Source: Solimonas fluminis
GTDB lineage: Bacteria > Pseudomonadota > Gammaproteobacteria > Nevskiales > Nevskiaceae
DNA: 64,000 nt
Reading direction: 5' to 3'
NCBI RefSeq assembly: GCF_002930645.1
Contig: NZ_PSNW01000001.1
Span: 300,599-364,598 of the forward strand
The notes beneath the pieces are model-generated. The model did no database searches. It was not told the origin of the DNA and saw only the letters and a list, made by a program, of their open reading frames with translations. The position numbers were made by a program, and so were the translations under genes. Below, piece by piece: positions 1-7,782 of the stretch. How positions within the stretch are numbered: position 1 is the stretch's first letter; each line of letters opens with the position of its first letter.

Positions 1-400
1 CCAGCTTGATGGCCGTGCCCAGCACCAGGCGGACCACGGTGCCGGCCACCGGCAGGGACGAGTCGAAGTCGATCGCCCACTGCACGCGCGAGCCCTCGGC
101 GGTCTTGCTGAAGGTCAGCTCGCCGCTGTGGTTCTTCACCGGCGCGCCGCCCTTGGTGATCTTGTAGCGGATCAGGCGGTTCGGCGTGGCCGCCGTCACG
201 GTCTCCTCGATGCCCAGGGGGGCGACACCGATCAGGCGCACCGAGCCGACGCCGTTGACGTCATCGCCCGCGGCATCGCGGATGCGCTTGACCGGCACGC
301 CCAGCACGCGGCTCAGGCGGTTGTGGTCGGAAAGGATCGCGTAGACGTCTTCGACGGGCAGGCTGAAATCGCGGCTGACGCGAACCTGGTGCTGTGCCAT
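1..400 (-). CDS. SRPBCC family protein, C-terminus outside window
   Basis: The first 133 codons of a START/SRPBCC-fold protein are visible. The gene runs off the left edge, so its C-terminus is unknown. The N-terminus (MAQHQVRVSRDFSLPVEDVY) has the usual opening of polyketide-cyclase/SRPBCC proteins: a first strand, then 'pve.vy..l.d...l'. Later strands (GVGSVRLIGV, RLIRYKI, SGELTFSKT, VQWAIDF) continue the pattern. A good AGGAG ribosome site lies 6 bases before the ATG. These proteins bind hydrophobic ligands in a helix-grip cavity, and the ligand cannot be read from the sequence. It is the last visible member of the monooxygenase operon on the same strand, which fits a role in handling a lipid or ketone substrate. 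That role is inference. Confidence 0.8.
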   Translation of the reverse strand, partial: MAQHQVRVSRDFSLPVEDVYAILSDHNRLSRVLGVPVKRIRDAAGDDVNGVGSVRLIGVAPLGIEETVTAATPNRLIRYKITKGGAPVKNHSGELTFSKTAEGSRVQWAIDFDSSLPVAGTVVRLVLGTAIKL

Positions 401-462
401 GGAATGCTCCTGAAGGAAAGATGGGGAAGGCCTGGATTATGTACCGCCGGGCCGGAGGCTGC

Positions 463-1299
463 TCAGCCCCTGCGCGCCTCGATGACGCGCACCAGTTCGG
501 CCCCCGGCAGGATCCGGCCTGCCTGGGGCTCCTGCCGGGGATCGTGCAGCCGGGCCTCGGGGAAGCCCGCCTCCCGCAGCTGCGCCAGCGCCTCGCCCGC
601 ATCGGGGAAATGCAGGTGGACCCGCCCGCGCACGAAGGCCTGCAGCAGCTTGCCGAAGACCCGCTGCGAGGTGCCGCGGTTGTCGTTGGCCAGGTGCAGG
701 TCGGAGAGGTACAGGCCCTGGGGGAAGCGCGACAGCACGCCGGCGAAGCGCCGCCACATCCCCAGCACCGCGTCCCGGTCGAAGTAGTTCAACAGGCCCT
801 CGGTGACGATCGCGGTGCCCTGCGCCGGATCGAGGCGGTCGGCCAGCGCCGACAGCGACAGCGGGCCGAGATCGGCCAGCGCGTCCAGCGGCTGCACGCG
901 GTGCCCCGGCAGCAGCAGGCCGTTGCGCTCCAGGCGCTGCAGTTTCCACTCCGCCATGTGCGGCAGGTCGGCCTCGATGTAGCGCAGGCGGCGGCCATGG
1001 CGCCGCTTGAAGTCCCAGCCGCGCGGCGAAAAGCCGGCGGCGATCTCGATCACCTGGGTCACGCGCCCTTCCGCGATGGCCTGCTCCAGCAGCGCGTCGA
1101 TCAGGCGGTGGCGCGCCAGCAGGAAGCCGTCCACCGTGGGCTTTCCGCGCGACTGCGCCAGCAGCGACCAGGGCTTGAGCGCATTGAACAGCAGGCGCCC
1201 CTGCGGGGTGACAAGGGCCTGGTGCGACAGGCCGTGGTGGAACCAGGCGTAGCCGGTGTAGTGGGCGGTCGGGCTGATCGCCTCGGAACTGCGTGCCAT
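463..1299 (-). CDS. class I SAM-dependent methyltransferase, LCMT/PPM-like
   Basis: A 278-residue protein resembling the leucine carboxyl methyltransferase-like family (TcmP/PPM type O-methyltransferases). Visible family marks are the SAM-binding stretch IEIAAGFSPRG (residues 84-94), the acidic strand YIEADLP (107-113) and TEGLLNYF (166-173), which matches the conserved 'EGLLMYL' segment of the family. The start is ATG at 1299; a longer open frame upstream lies inside the neighbouring hydrolase gene and is a shadow. It sits 23 bases after the PF10118 hydrolase on the same strand, so it is probably co-transcribed. The methyl acceptor is unknown; small-molecule carboxyl or hydroxyl groups are the usual targets of such bacterial enzymes. 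Confidence 0.8.
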   Translation of the reverse strand: MARSSEAISPTAHYTGYAWFHHGLSHQALVTPQGRLLFNALKPWSLLAQSRGKPTVDGFLLARHRLIDALLEQAIAEGRVTQVIEIAAGFSPRGWDFKRRHGRRLRYIEADLPHMAEWKLQRLERNGLLLPGHRVQPLDALADLGPLSLSALADRLDPAQGTAIVTEGLLNYFDRDAVLGMWRRFAGVLSRFPQGLYLSDLHLANDNRGTSQRVFGKLLQAFVRGRVHLHFPDAGEALAQLREAGFPEARLHDPRQEPQAGRILPGAELVRVIEARRG

Positions 1300-1322
1300 G
1301 CGTCTGCTCTTCGGGTCGGGGT

Positions 1323-2165
1323 TCAGGCGGCCAGCGTCGGCCGGTCCAGCAGCTGCGCCAGGCGCTTGAGCGCGGCCTCGCGCAGGGCGCGGCTGTCCAC
1401 CTCGTCCGGATGGAAGTCGCGGCGGTAGTAGGCCAGGTAGCGCGGGCGCAATCTGCGCAGCCAGGGGCGGAAGTAGGCCAGCCGCCGCAGCACGCCGCGC
1501 GTGCCGAGCTTCTCGCCGGAAGCGCGGTACAGGCGGATGAAGTGCAGCATGCTGAACAGCGAGAATTCGAGCGTGGTGACCACCATCTGGCTGCGGCGGA
1601 TCCACTCGCTGTCCACCTGGTCCTTGAAGACGTCGAAGGCCACGGCCTTGTGCTCGCTCTCCTCCACCGCATGCCATAGCCACAGCGCGAACACGCGCTC
1701 GTCCATGCCCTTCAGGAATTCCGGGTGCTCCAGCAGCATCTCGGCCAGCATCGCGGTGAAGTGCTCCAGCGCGCAGGTCATGGCCAGGCGCCGCTCCGGC
1801 GACAGCATGCGGTCGCGCAAGCCCAGGCCGCGCTTGACGAAGGCCTCGACCTTGCCGGTGGGCAGGCCGCGCCCCTGCATGAAGGCATTGAGGGCGGTGT
1901 GCTCGTTGCCGTGGTGCGCCTCCTGGCCGATGAAGCCGCGGATCTGCTGGCGCAGCAGCGGGTCCTTGACGCCGTCCTGCCAGGCGCGCACGGCGCGGAT
2001 GAAGAAGCGCTCGCCTTCCGGAAAGGTGCAGGACTGCGCCGCCATCACCAGCGTCTTCACCACGTCGCCGTCGAACCACCAGGTGGGGATCGACTCGTCG
2101 AAGACGAAATCCATGCGCCGCACGGGAATCGCGGTGCCGCCGTCCTTGTGTTCCATCTTGCCCAT
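1323..2165 (-). CDS. predicted metal-dependent hydrolase (PF10118 / COG3687)
   Basis: A 280-residue helical protein with the conserved Glu/His motifs of the PF10118 'metal-dependent hydrolase' family: PEGERFF (49-55), QEAHH (81-85), ALEHFTA (132-138) and WHAVEESEHKAVAFDV (164-179). The spacing of E and H pairs in four helices looks like a diiron carboxylate (ferritin-like) centre rather than a classical hydrolase, so the family name may mislead. The start ATG has an AGGAG site. The gene lies between the monooxygenase and the methyltransferase. Proteins of this family often neighbour Baeyer-Villiger-type monooxygenases and SDRs in lipid or terpenoid degradation clusters. The substrate is not known. 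Confidence 0.85.
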   Translation of the reverse strand: MGKMEHKDGGTAIPVRRMDFVFDESIPTWWFDGDVVKTLVMAAQSCTFPEGERFFIRAVRAWQDGVKDPLLRQQIRGFIGQEAHHGNEHTALNAFMQGRGLPTGKVEAFVKRGLGLRDRMLSPERRLAMTCALEHFTAMLAEMLLEHPEFLKGMDERVFALWLWHAVEESEHKAVAFDVFKDQVDSEWIRRSQMVVTTLEFSLFSMLHFIRLYRASGEKLGTRGVLRRLAYFRPWLRRLRPRYLAYYRRDFHPDEVDSRALREAALKRLAQLLDRPTLAA

Positions 2166-2202
2166 GGCTCTGCTCCTCTGCCGCCCGGATTCTGCGCCCG
2201 GT

Positions 2203-3708
2203 TCAGGCGAAGTGATAGTCCTTCAGCGGGAACCGCGAAGCGCGCCTCAGCCCGGAGATGGTGGACGTCGGCCGCAGCAGGGTCGCCTCGCCGTGCTGGT
2301 TGAAATAGTAGCTGCGCGAGCTGGCGCAGTTGCCGTTGACGAACACCGAGTGCTCCAGGCGCTGCTTCATGTCGGCCACGAAAGCGTCGTTGGCCTGCTC
2401 GGATACCTCGAAGCTGCGCGCCTTGCGGCGCCGCAGCTCGCCGATCAGGCGCGCGATGTGCTTCATCTGTCCCTCGATCGTGGTGAAGAAGGACAGCCCG
2501 TTGTAGGCGTAGGGGCTGTTGAGGCTGAACAGGTTCGGGAAGCCCGGGATCGCGATGCCCTCGTAGGACTGGAAGCGCGTTCCGCGCCACCAGGCGCCCA
2601 GGTCCTTGCCGCCCCGGCCGATCACCTGGATCGCCGGGAAGTTCTCCTCCCAGAGGCTGAAGCCGGTGGCCAGGATCAGGGTGTCGATCGGGCGGCGCCT
2701 GCCGTCGTGGGTCACGATGGCATCCGGTTCGATGCGCGCGATGCCGTCGGTCACCAGTTCGACATTGGGGCGATTGAAGGTCGGGTAGTAGGTATTGGAG
2801 AAGGTCGGGCGCTTGCAGCCGAAGCTGTAGTCCGGCGTCAGCTTCCCGCGCAGCGCCGGGTCCTTCACCTGGCGGGCGATGTGCGCCCTGCAGACCCGCT
2901 CCATGGTGCGCGTCAGCAGCGGCAGCTCCCGGTTGTGGAGCACGCCGGTGACCATGATCGCCTCCAGCAGGCCGGAGCTGACCAGGCGCGCCGAGCGCTG
3001 CGTGGACGGCAATGCCGCGAACAGGCGGCGCAGCGCCAGCGGGATCGGGCCGTCGAGCTTGGGCGTCACCCAGATCGCGGTACGCTGGTAGACGTCGAGC
3101 TGCGCCAGCTTCGGCGCGATCTTCGGCAGCAGCTGCACCGCCGTGGCGCCGGTACCGATCACCGCGGCGCGCTTGCCCTGCAGCTCGTAGCCGTGGTCCC
3201 AGGCCGCGGTGTGGATGACCTTGCCCCTGAAGCTCTCGATGCCGGCGATGTCCGGCTTCTTCGGCTGCGACAGGAAGCCGGTGGCCGTGAGCAGGAAGCG
3301 CGCCGTCAGCGGCTCGCCGCCGGCAAGCTGCACGCTCCACAGGCGGTTGGCTTCGTCGTACACCGCTTTCCGCACCACGGTATTGAAGCGCATGTGGCGG
3401 CGCAGGTCGTACTTGTCGGCCACGTGCTCGGCGTACTTCTTCAGCTCCGCGCCCGGCGCGTAGAGGCGCGACCACCAGGGATTGGGCTCGAAGGAATACG
3501 AATAGGTGAAGGAGGCGATGTCCACCGCCAGCCCCGGATAGCGGTTGACGTGCCAGGTACCGCCGAGATCGTCGTTGCGATCCAGCAGCAGCAGCGAATC
3601 GATGCCCTGCCGCTTCAGCTCGATCGCCGCGCCCATGCCGCCGAAGCCGGTGCCGATGACGATGGCCTCGTAGTCCGGCTGCCGTTCCATGCGTTCTGCC
3701 TTGCCCAT
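2203..3708 (-). CDS. flavin-containing (Baeyer-Villiger-type) monooxygenase
   Basis: A 501-residue flavoprotein monooxygenase that should insert one oxygen atom from O2 into a ketone (giving an ester or lactone) or oxidise a heteroatom, using NADPH. FAD-binding GxGxxG is at GTGFGG (19-24), the following GGTW at 49-52, the Baeyer-Villiger fingerprint FxGxxxHxxxW at FRGKVIHTAAW (160-170), and the NADPH-binding Rossmann glycines at IGTGATA (184-190). Length is normal for a type I BVMO without long extensions. It is 18 bases downstream of the patatin-like gene and shares the operon with an SDR. This would allow alcohol to ketone to ester to hydrolysis, but that order is inference. True BVMO versus N-oxygenase activity cannot be settled from sequence alone. 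Confidence 0.9.
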   Translation of the reverse strand: MGKAERMERQPDYEAIVIGTGFGGMGAAIELKRQGIDSLLLLDRNDDLGGTWHVNRYPGLAVDIASFTYSYSFEPNPWWSRLYAPGAELKKYAEHVADKYDLRRHMRFNTVVRKAVYDEANRLWSVQLAGGEPLTARFLLTATGFLSQPKKPDIAGIESFRGKVIHTAAWDHGYELQGKRAAVIGTGATAVQLLPKIAPKLAQLDVYQRTAIWVTPKLDGPIPLALRRLFAALPSTQRSARLVSSGLLEAIMVTGVLHNRELPLLTRTMERVCRAHIARQVKDPALRGKLTPDYSFGCKRPTFSNTYYPTFNRPNVELVTDGIARIEPDAIVTHDGRRRPIDTLILATGFSLWEENFPAIQVIGRGGKDLGAWWRGTRFQSYEGIAIPGFPNLFSLNSPYAYNGLSFFTTIEGQMKHIARLIGELRRRKARSFEVSEQANDAFVADMKQRLEHSVFVNGNCASSRSYYFNQHGEATLLRPTSTISGLRRASRFPLKDYHFA

Positions 3709-3726
3709 TGCTGCTCTCCGAAGAAC

Positions 3727-4653
3727 TTATCGCCGAAGCGCCGTGTACACGGCGCGGGCGCTGCCGGCGGTCGCCACGTCGAAGACATGGCGGCGGCGGC
3801 GATGATCCATCATGTTGTAGCCGATCGCGGCCAGTTCGGCCGGCCCCGGCTCGAGCCGGATCGTGCGGATGCCGGCCGCCTGCAGCTGCGCGATCTCGCG
3901 GTCCACGATCGAGGTCATGTGCCGGCGCACGCGGCGCTCGATCCGCGCCAGCGGCGACAGCGGCCGGTCGGGCTCGCTCGAAGCCATCGGCGCCAGCACC
4001 ACGGCCTCGGTCACGCCGCTGCCCAGCAGCAGGTCCGCCGAGGTCGGCGAGGCGATGCCGCCGTCGAGGTAGCGCCGGCCCTGCCATTCCACCGGCGGAC
4101 ACCATCCGGGCACGCCGTAGGAAGCGCAGACCGCGAGGTCCAGCGGAATCCGCGGCGCATCCTCGCGCCCGAAGGCCACGCGCTCGCCGCTGTCGACGTC
4201 CACGCCGACGATCCAGGTCTTGCGATGCGGCGCCCACTGCCCCTCCGGCACCACGCTGCCGATCAGGCGCCGGAACGGCGCCATGTCGGCGGTACCGCGC
4301 GGCAGCAGGCCGGTGAAGGCGGTGAAGGCGGAGATGCGCCGCCGCAGGCCCAGGCGCGCCAGCGGCAGGCCGGGCCATTGCGCCGCGGGCAGCGGCGGCA
4401 GCACGCCGCCGGTGTCGAGGTCATGGTTCCATGCGCAGTCCGGCGCCTCGCCGCGCTGGCTGGCGACCATGCGCTCCACCGGGACGCCGGCACCGAGCAG
4501 GGCCGACAGCACGGCCCCGCTGGAGGTGCCGATCAGGATCTCCGCCTCGCGCGGATCCCAGCCCAGCTCGCGCTGCAGCGCCGCCAGCGTGGCGATGCTC
4601 CAGGCACCGCCGGCCACGCCGCCGCAGCCGATGACCAGGGCACGGCGGCTCAT
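3727..4653 (-). CDS. patatin-like phospholipase/esterase
   Basis: A 308-residue patatin-domain hydrolase. The glycine-rich oxyanion segment GCGGVAGGAW (9-18), the nucleophile elbow GTSSG (42-46, Ser44) and the catalytic dyad partner DGG (Asp197) are all present in the right order, as is the preceding CASYGVPGW stretch typical of the family. It should cleave acyl esters (phospholipid, wax ester or other). The ATG overlaps the stop of the upstream SDR by 4 bases (ATGA), so translation is coupled. Next to a Baeyer-Villiger-type enzyme it could hydrolyse the ester or lactone made by that enzyme; this is a guess from context. No signal peptide is seen, so it is probably cytoplasmic or peripheral. 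Confidence 0.88.
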   Translation of the reverse strand: MSRRALVIGCGGVAGGAWSIATLAALQRELGWDPREAEILIGTSSGAVLSALLGAGVPVERMVASQRGEAPDCAWNHDLDTGGVLPPLPAAQWPGLPLARLGLRRRISAFTAFTGLLPRGTADMAPFRRLIGSVVPEGQWAPHRKTWIVGVDVDSGERVAFGREDAPRIPLDLAVCASYGVPGWCPPVEWQGRRYLDGGIASPTSADLLLGSGVTEAVVLAPMASSEPDRPLSPLARIERRVRRHMTSIVDREIAQLQAAGIRTIRLEPGPAELAAIGYNMMDHRRRRHVFDVATAGSARAVYTALRR

Positions 4654-5525
4654 GCGCGCACCCGCTTGCGCACCGGCCTGGCCGCCGCATGTGCGCGATG
4701 CGCCAGCGCGTCGAGCCGGCGCTCGTAGTCGCGGCGGCCGCCGTGGTCGAGCTTCGACAGGATGCGGTCGTCACCGATGGCGCGACGCCCCAGGCGGATC
4801 AGCCACTCCGGCGCCAGCTGCATCAGTGCCGCGGCGGGCTTCAGGAACCCCGGCACGGCCACGAACAGCTGCGGCCGCTTCAGGGCCTGCACCACCGCTG
4901 CCGCCACGTCCTCCGGGTCCACCGCCGGGATGCCCTTGCCGGCCTCCTCGGTGCCCGCGGCCAGCTCGGTACGCACCTTGGAGGGCATCACCGCGGTGAA
5001 ATGCACGCCGCGGCCGCGGTACTCGGCATCCGCCGCCTCGGTCAGGCCCACCACCGCGAACTTGGTACCGGTGTAGACCACCGCCCCGGGGATGCCGAAG
5101 CGGCCCGCCAGCGAAGCGATGTTGACGATATGGCCGCTGCCGCGCTCCAGCATCTCCGGCAGCGCCAGTTGCATGCCGTGGATCACCCCGCGGAAGTTGA
5201 TGTCGATCTGCGCATCGGAGCGTTCCGCCGGCTCGTCGAGGAAGGCACCCATCGGCATGATGCCGGCGTTGTTGACCAGCACGTCGACCGGACCCAGCGC
5301 GCGGCGTGCCGAATCCAGGAAGGCCCCGAAGGACCCGCGGTCGCGCACATCGAGCTTCGCGGCATGGGCGCCCAGCGGACGGGCCGCCGCCTGGGCCAGC
5401 TTGCCGTCGATGTCGCCGATGGCCACCTGGGCGCCCTCGGCCGCCAGTGCCCTGGCGATCTCCAGGCCGATGCCCCGCGCCCCGCCCGTCACCGCTACCA
5501 CCTTGCCGCGCAAACCCCTGGCCAT
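4650..5525 (-). CDS. SDR family NAD(P)-dependent oxidoreductase
   Basis: A 291-residue classical short-chain dehydrogenase. The coenzyme motif TGGARGIG is at about 13-20, the NNAG structural motif follows in VDVLVNNAGIM, and the active site is IASLAGRFG...YTGTK (Ser, Tyr, Lys). The open frame extends 42 codons upstream, but the ATG at 5525 is preceded by GGAGGC and starts just before the first Rossmann strand, so it is chosen. It is the first gene of the minus-strand catabolic operon and is divergent from an AraC-family regulator. A hydroxyl-to-ketone oxidation feeding the monooxygenase would make sense; the substrate is unknown. The C-terminal 60 residues are an extension rich in Arg and Ala. 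Confidence 0.88.
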   Translation of the reverse strand: MARGLRGKVVAVTGGARGIGLEIARALAAEGAQVAIGDIDGKLAQAAARPLGAHAAKLDVRDRGSFGAFLDSARRALGPVDVLVNNAGIMPMGAFLDEPAERSDAQIDINFRGVIHGMQLALPEMLERGSGHIVNIASLAGRFGIPGAVVYTGTKFAVVGLTEAADAEYRGRGVHFTAVMPSKVRTELAAGTEEAGKGIPAVDPEDVAAAVVQALKRPQLFVAVPGFLKPAAALMQLAPEWLIRLGRRAIGDDRILSKLDHGGRRDYERRLDALAHRAHAAARPVRKRVRA

Positions 5526-5638
5526 GCCGCCTCCAACCTCATCATTGAACGATGGCAATATTGGCGCCTCCGCCCGTCCGGCGTGAGACGGCGCTGCGCC
5601 ATTCCGCTTATCATTTTGCGCCAAAGCCCGCCTGTCCG
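5526..5638. promoter_or_regulatory. divergent promoter region with repeated TGCGCCA boxes
   Basis: The 113-base gap between the divergent SDR and AraC-family genes must hold both promoters. TGCGCCA occurs twice in the same direction, at 5595-5601 and 5617-5623, a 22-base step that puts both on one face of the helix. A third, inverted copy (TTGGCGC) is at 5561-5567. Direct repeats about two helical turns apart are the usual target layout of AraC-family dimers. The proximal box lies 15 bases before the regulator start, which suits autoregulation. I could not assign convincing -35/-10 boxes. Confidence 0.4.
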
Positions 5639-6691
5639 ATGAAGCTGCCACCCGACATCAACCAGCCCTCGATCCCGGTTTCCTACCTGCAGCTGCTGGT
5701 GGAGATCATGGCCGAGCGCGGCGTGGGCCAGGAGCAGTTGCTGGCGGGCGTGCCGCTGGACGCCGCGCTGCTGTCGCAGCCGGAGGCCCGCATGTCGGCC
5801 TTCCAGTGGACGCTGCTGGCCATGAACGGCATCCGCCTGTCCGGCGACCCGGGCCTGGGCTACGAGTACGGGCTGCGCATGCGCCCGACCTCGCATGGCT
5901 TCCTGGGCTACGCCACGATGAGCTGCCCCTCCATGCAGGAGGCCATGGAGATCACCATCCGCTATGTGCAGGCGCGCCAGCGCAACTTCACGATGGCCTT
6001 GCGCCAGGATGCAGGCCACGGCGCCATCGAACTGCGCGAGAAGCACCCGATCCCGGTACTGCGCTCGTTCTTCATCGAGAACATCCTGCTGGGCCTGGCA
6101 CGTGGCGGCTCGGCGATCCTCGGCATGGAGCTGCGCGATTTCGAGGGCGCGGAGATCTGGTTCGACTGGCCGGAGCCGCCCTATCACGCGGCCTACCGCG
6201 AGCGACTGCCGCCGATCCGCTTCAACCAGCCCGCCAACCTGCTGCGCTTTCCGCTGCGCTACCTGGCACTGCGGCCGGTGCTGGCCGATCCCCATGCCTC
6301 GAAGCAGGCCATCGCCCTCTGCGAGCGCGAACTGGCCCAGGCCGGGGGCCTGCAGGAAGGCGTCGGCCTACGCGTCTGCGGCGAACTGGCACTGCGGCCC
6401 GAAGGCGGCTATCCCGGCGTGGACGCGGTGGCCGCCAGCCTGCACATGTCCGGCCGCAGCCTCAAGCGCAAGCTGCAGGCCGAGGGCACCTCCTACCTGG
6501 CCCTGCTGGAGGAGATACGGCAGCGCGACGCCTTCCAGCTGCTGCGCCACTCCACCCTGGAGCTGCAGGACATCGCCGCGCGTCTGGGCTACACCAACCC
6601 GGCCAACTTCACCCGCGCCTTCCGCAAGTGGACCGGCGATTCGCCCAGCGTCTACCGGCGCCGGCTGCTGGAAGAGCAGGCTGCAGGCTAG
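5639..6691 (+). CDS. AraC-family regulator with arabinose-binding-like domain (PF12625)
   Basis: A 350-residue regulator of the AraC subfamily that has an 'Arabinose_bd' type N-terminal half (ipvSYLQLLVEIMAERGV..., about residues 10-200) and a C-terminal double helix-turn-helix. HTH1 is around VAASLHMSGRSLKRKLQAEG, and HTH2 around DIAARLGYTNPANFTRAFRK, which keeps the highly conserved G-[YF]-x-[ND]-x-x-[ND]-F-x-R-x-F pattern. The start at 5639 fits family length; the frame stays open upstream without a better site. It is divergent from the monooxygenase operon, which is the likely target. Subfamily members usually respond to lipids, amino acids or other small hydrophobic ligands. Confidence 0.9.
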   Translation: MKLPPDINQPSIPVSYLQLLVEIMAERGVGQEQLLAGVPLDAALLSQPEARMSAFQWTLLAMNGIRLSGDPGLGYEYGLRMRPTSHGFLGYATMSCPSMQEAMEITIRYVQARQRNFTMALRQDAGHGAIELREKHPIPVLRSFFIENILLGLARGGSAILGMELRDFEGAEIWFDWPEPPYHAAYRERLPPIRFNQPANLLRFPLRYLALRPVLADPHASKQAIALCERELAQAGGLQEGVGLRVCGELALRPEGGYPGVDAVAASLHMSGRSLKRKLQAEGTSYLALLEEIRQRDAFQLLRHSTLELQDIAARLGYTNPANFTRAFRKWTGDSPSVYRRRLLEEQAAG

Positions 6692-6717
6692 ACTGCGGCG
6701 CAGACCAGGAGACGAGC

Positions 6718-6939
6718 ATGCCCCACCCGAACGACAAGCTGGCGCGGCTGCTGCGCACGCAGCCGGCGAAACTGGACTTCCTGTCCGTGCTGGCCGAGGC
6801 CGACCGGCAGAAGCTGGCCGGCGACATCGAGCAGGCGCGCCAGGCCCATTCGAAGCACATCCGCGGCAGCATGGAGGAAGCCCTGAACCAGCTGCCCTGG
6901 CTGCTGCGCGCCCCCATCAGGAAGCTCTTCGGCGTATGA
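6718..6939 (+). CDS. small conserved-looking hypothetical protein
   Basis: A 73-residue basic, helical protein of unknown function. It has no signal peptide, membrane segment or metal motif. GGAGACGAGC precedes the ATG, giving a fair ribosome site. Residues 7-40 (L.RLLRTQPAKLDFLSVLAEA) resemble the N-terminus of the next gene product (LRRLARVLHREPGQLGHLAA), and the two genes overlap by ATGA, so they probably act together. It lies 26 bases after the AraC-family gene on the same strand and may be in its transcript. High-GC codon use with strong third-position bias supports a real gene. Confidence 0.65.
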   Translation: MPHPNDKLARLLRTQPAKLDFLSVLAEADRQKLAGDIEQARQAHSKHIRGSMEEALNQLPWLLRAPIRKLFGV

Positions 6940-7721
6940 ACATCGACCGCGACACCGAGCTGCGGCGCCTGGCGCGCGTGCTGCACCGCGAGCCCGGGCA
7001 ACTGGGCCATCTCGCCGCGCTGGACGGTGCCGGCCTGATGAAGCTGCGCACGCTGATCCAGAACAGCCTGCTGGAGGAATTCGCCGGGCTGTTCGAGAAG
7101 ATCGCCGCCAGCGGCAAGCTGGCGCCGGATGCGCTGAGCGCCCTGCTGTGCCGCAAGGTCTTCGGTCCCAGCATCACCGCCAACATGTCCTACTACGTGC
7201 CGGCCGACCGCGCGGCCCGCATGTGCAAGCATTTCGACGACGAGTTCATGGCCGAGATCGCCCGCGAGCAGATTCCGGAGCGCGCGCAGGAGCAACTGGA
7301 GAAGCTGCCGGTGGAACTGATGCGCGGCGTCACGCGCCAGATGCTGGCCAGCCGCGACTACCACATCATGGGCGGCTTCACCGATTACCTGCCGGAACAG
7401 AAGGCGATGATCCTGATGGAGGAGATCGCCGACCCCGCCGACTCCCTGCGCATCTCCAGCTTCGCCCAGCGCAAGGACCGCATCGCGCGCCTGACCGCGC
7501 AGATGGACGACGGGCAGCTCATGCGCCTGATCGACGCCGCCTTCAAGGAGCCGGCCTTCATCCACGAGGTGGGGCTGGTCATGGCGCAGATGGACGCGAA
7601 GGACCAGCAGCGCATGGCCCGGCTCACCGATGCGGTGGACCCGAAGCACCGCGCCACGGCCCGCCGGGAGGCCGGCAAGAGCGGCACGCTGGAAGCGCTG
7701 CAGGCCTTCTTCGCCGCCTGA
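6936..7721 (+). CDS. hypothetical protein, helical repeats (MgtE-N-like impression)
   Basis: A 261-residue soluble, helix-rich protein. Residues 1-40 share the L-R-L-x-x-x-P-x-x-L-x-x-L-x-A pattern with the preceding small protein. The rest looks like repeated amphipathic helical units of about 30-35 residues (FMAEIAREQIPERAQEQLEK; QMLASRDYHIMGGFTDYLPE; ISSFAQRKDRIARLTAQMDD). That pattern resembles the MgtE intracellular N-domain superhelix found in several cytoplasmic proteins without the transporter. The resemblance is from memory and no function follows from it. It is translationally coupled to the upstream gene and convergent with ilvD. Confidence 0.7.
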   Translation: MNIDRDTELRRLARVLHREPGQLGHLAALDGAGLMKLRTLIQNSLLEEFAGLFEKIAASGKLAPDALSALLCRKVFGPSITANMSYYVPADRAARMCKHFDDEFMAEIAREQIPERAQEQLEKLPVELMRGVTRQMLASRDYHIMGGFTDYLPEQKAMILMEEIADPADSLRISSFAQRKDRIARLTAQMDDGQLMRLIDAAFKEPAFIHEVGLVMAQMDAKDQQRMARLTDAVDPKHRATARREAGKSGTLEALQAFFAA

Positions 7722-7782
7722 GCGGGACACGCCACGAAAGCGAAAGCCGGCATGACGCTGTCGGTGGTGAAGGGCCGCCGCG

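Noticed and set aside
1501..4728. 1075-codon open frame on the plus strand over the monooxygenase operon
   Set aside because: It is antisense to five well-supported genes and its translation is low-complexity Arg/Ala/Gly/His-rich; GC-rich genes commonly leave such frames open.
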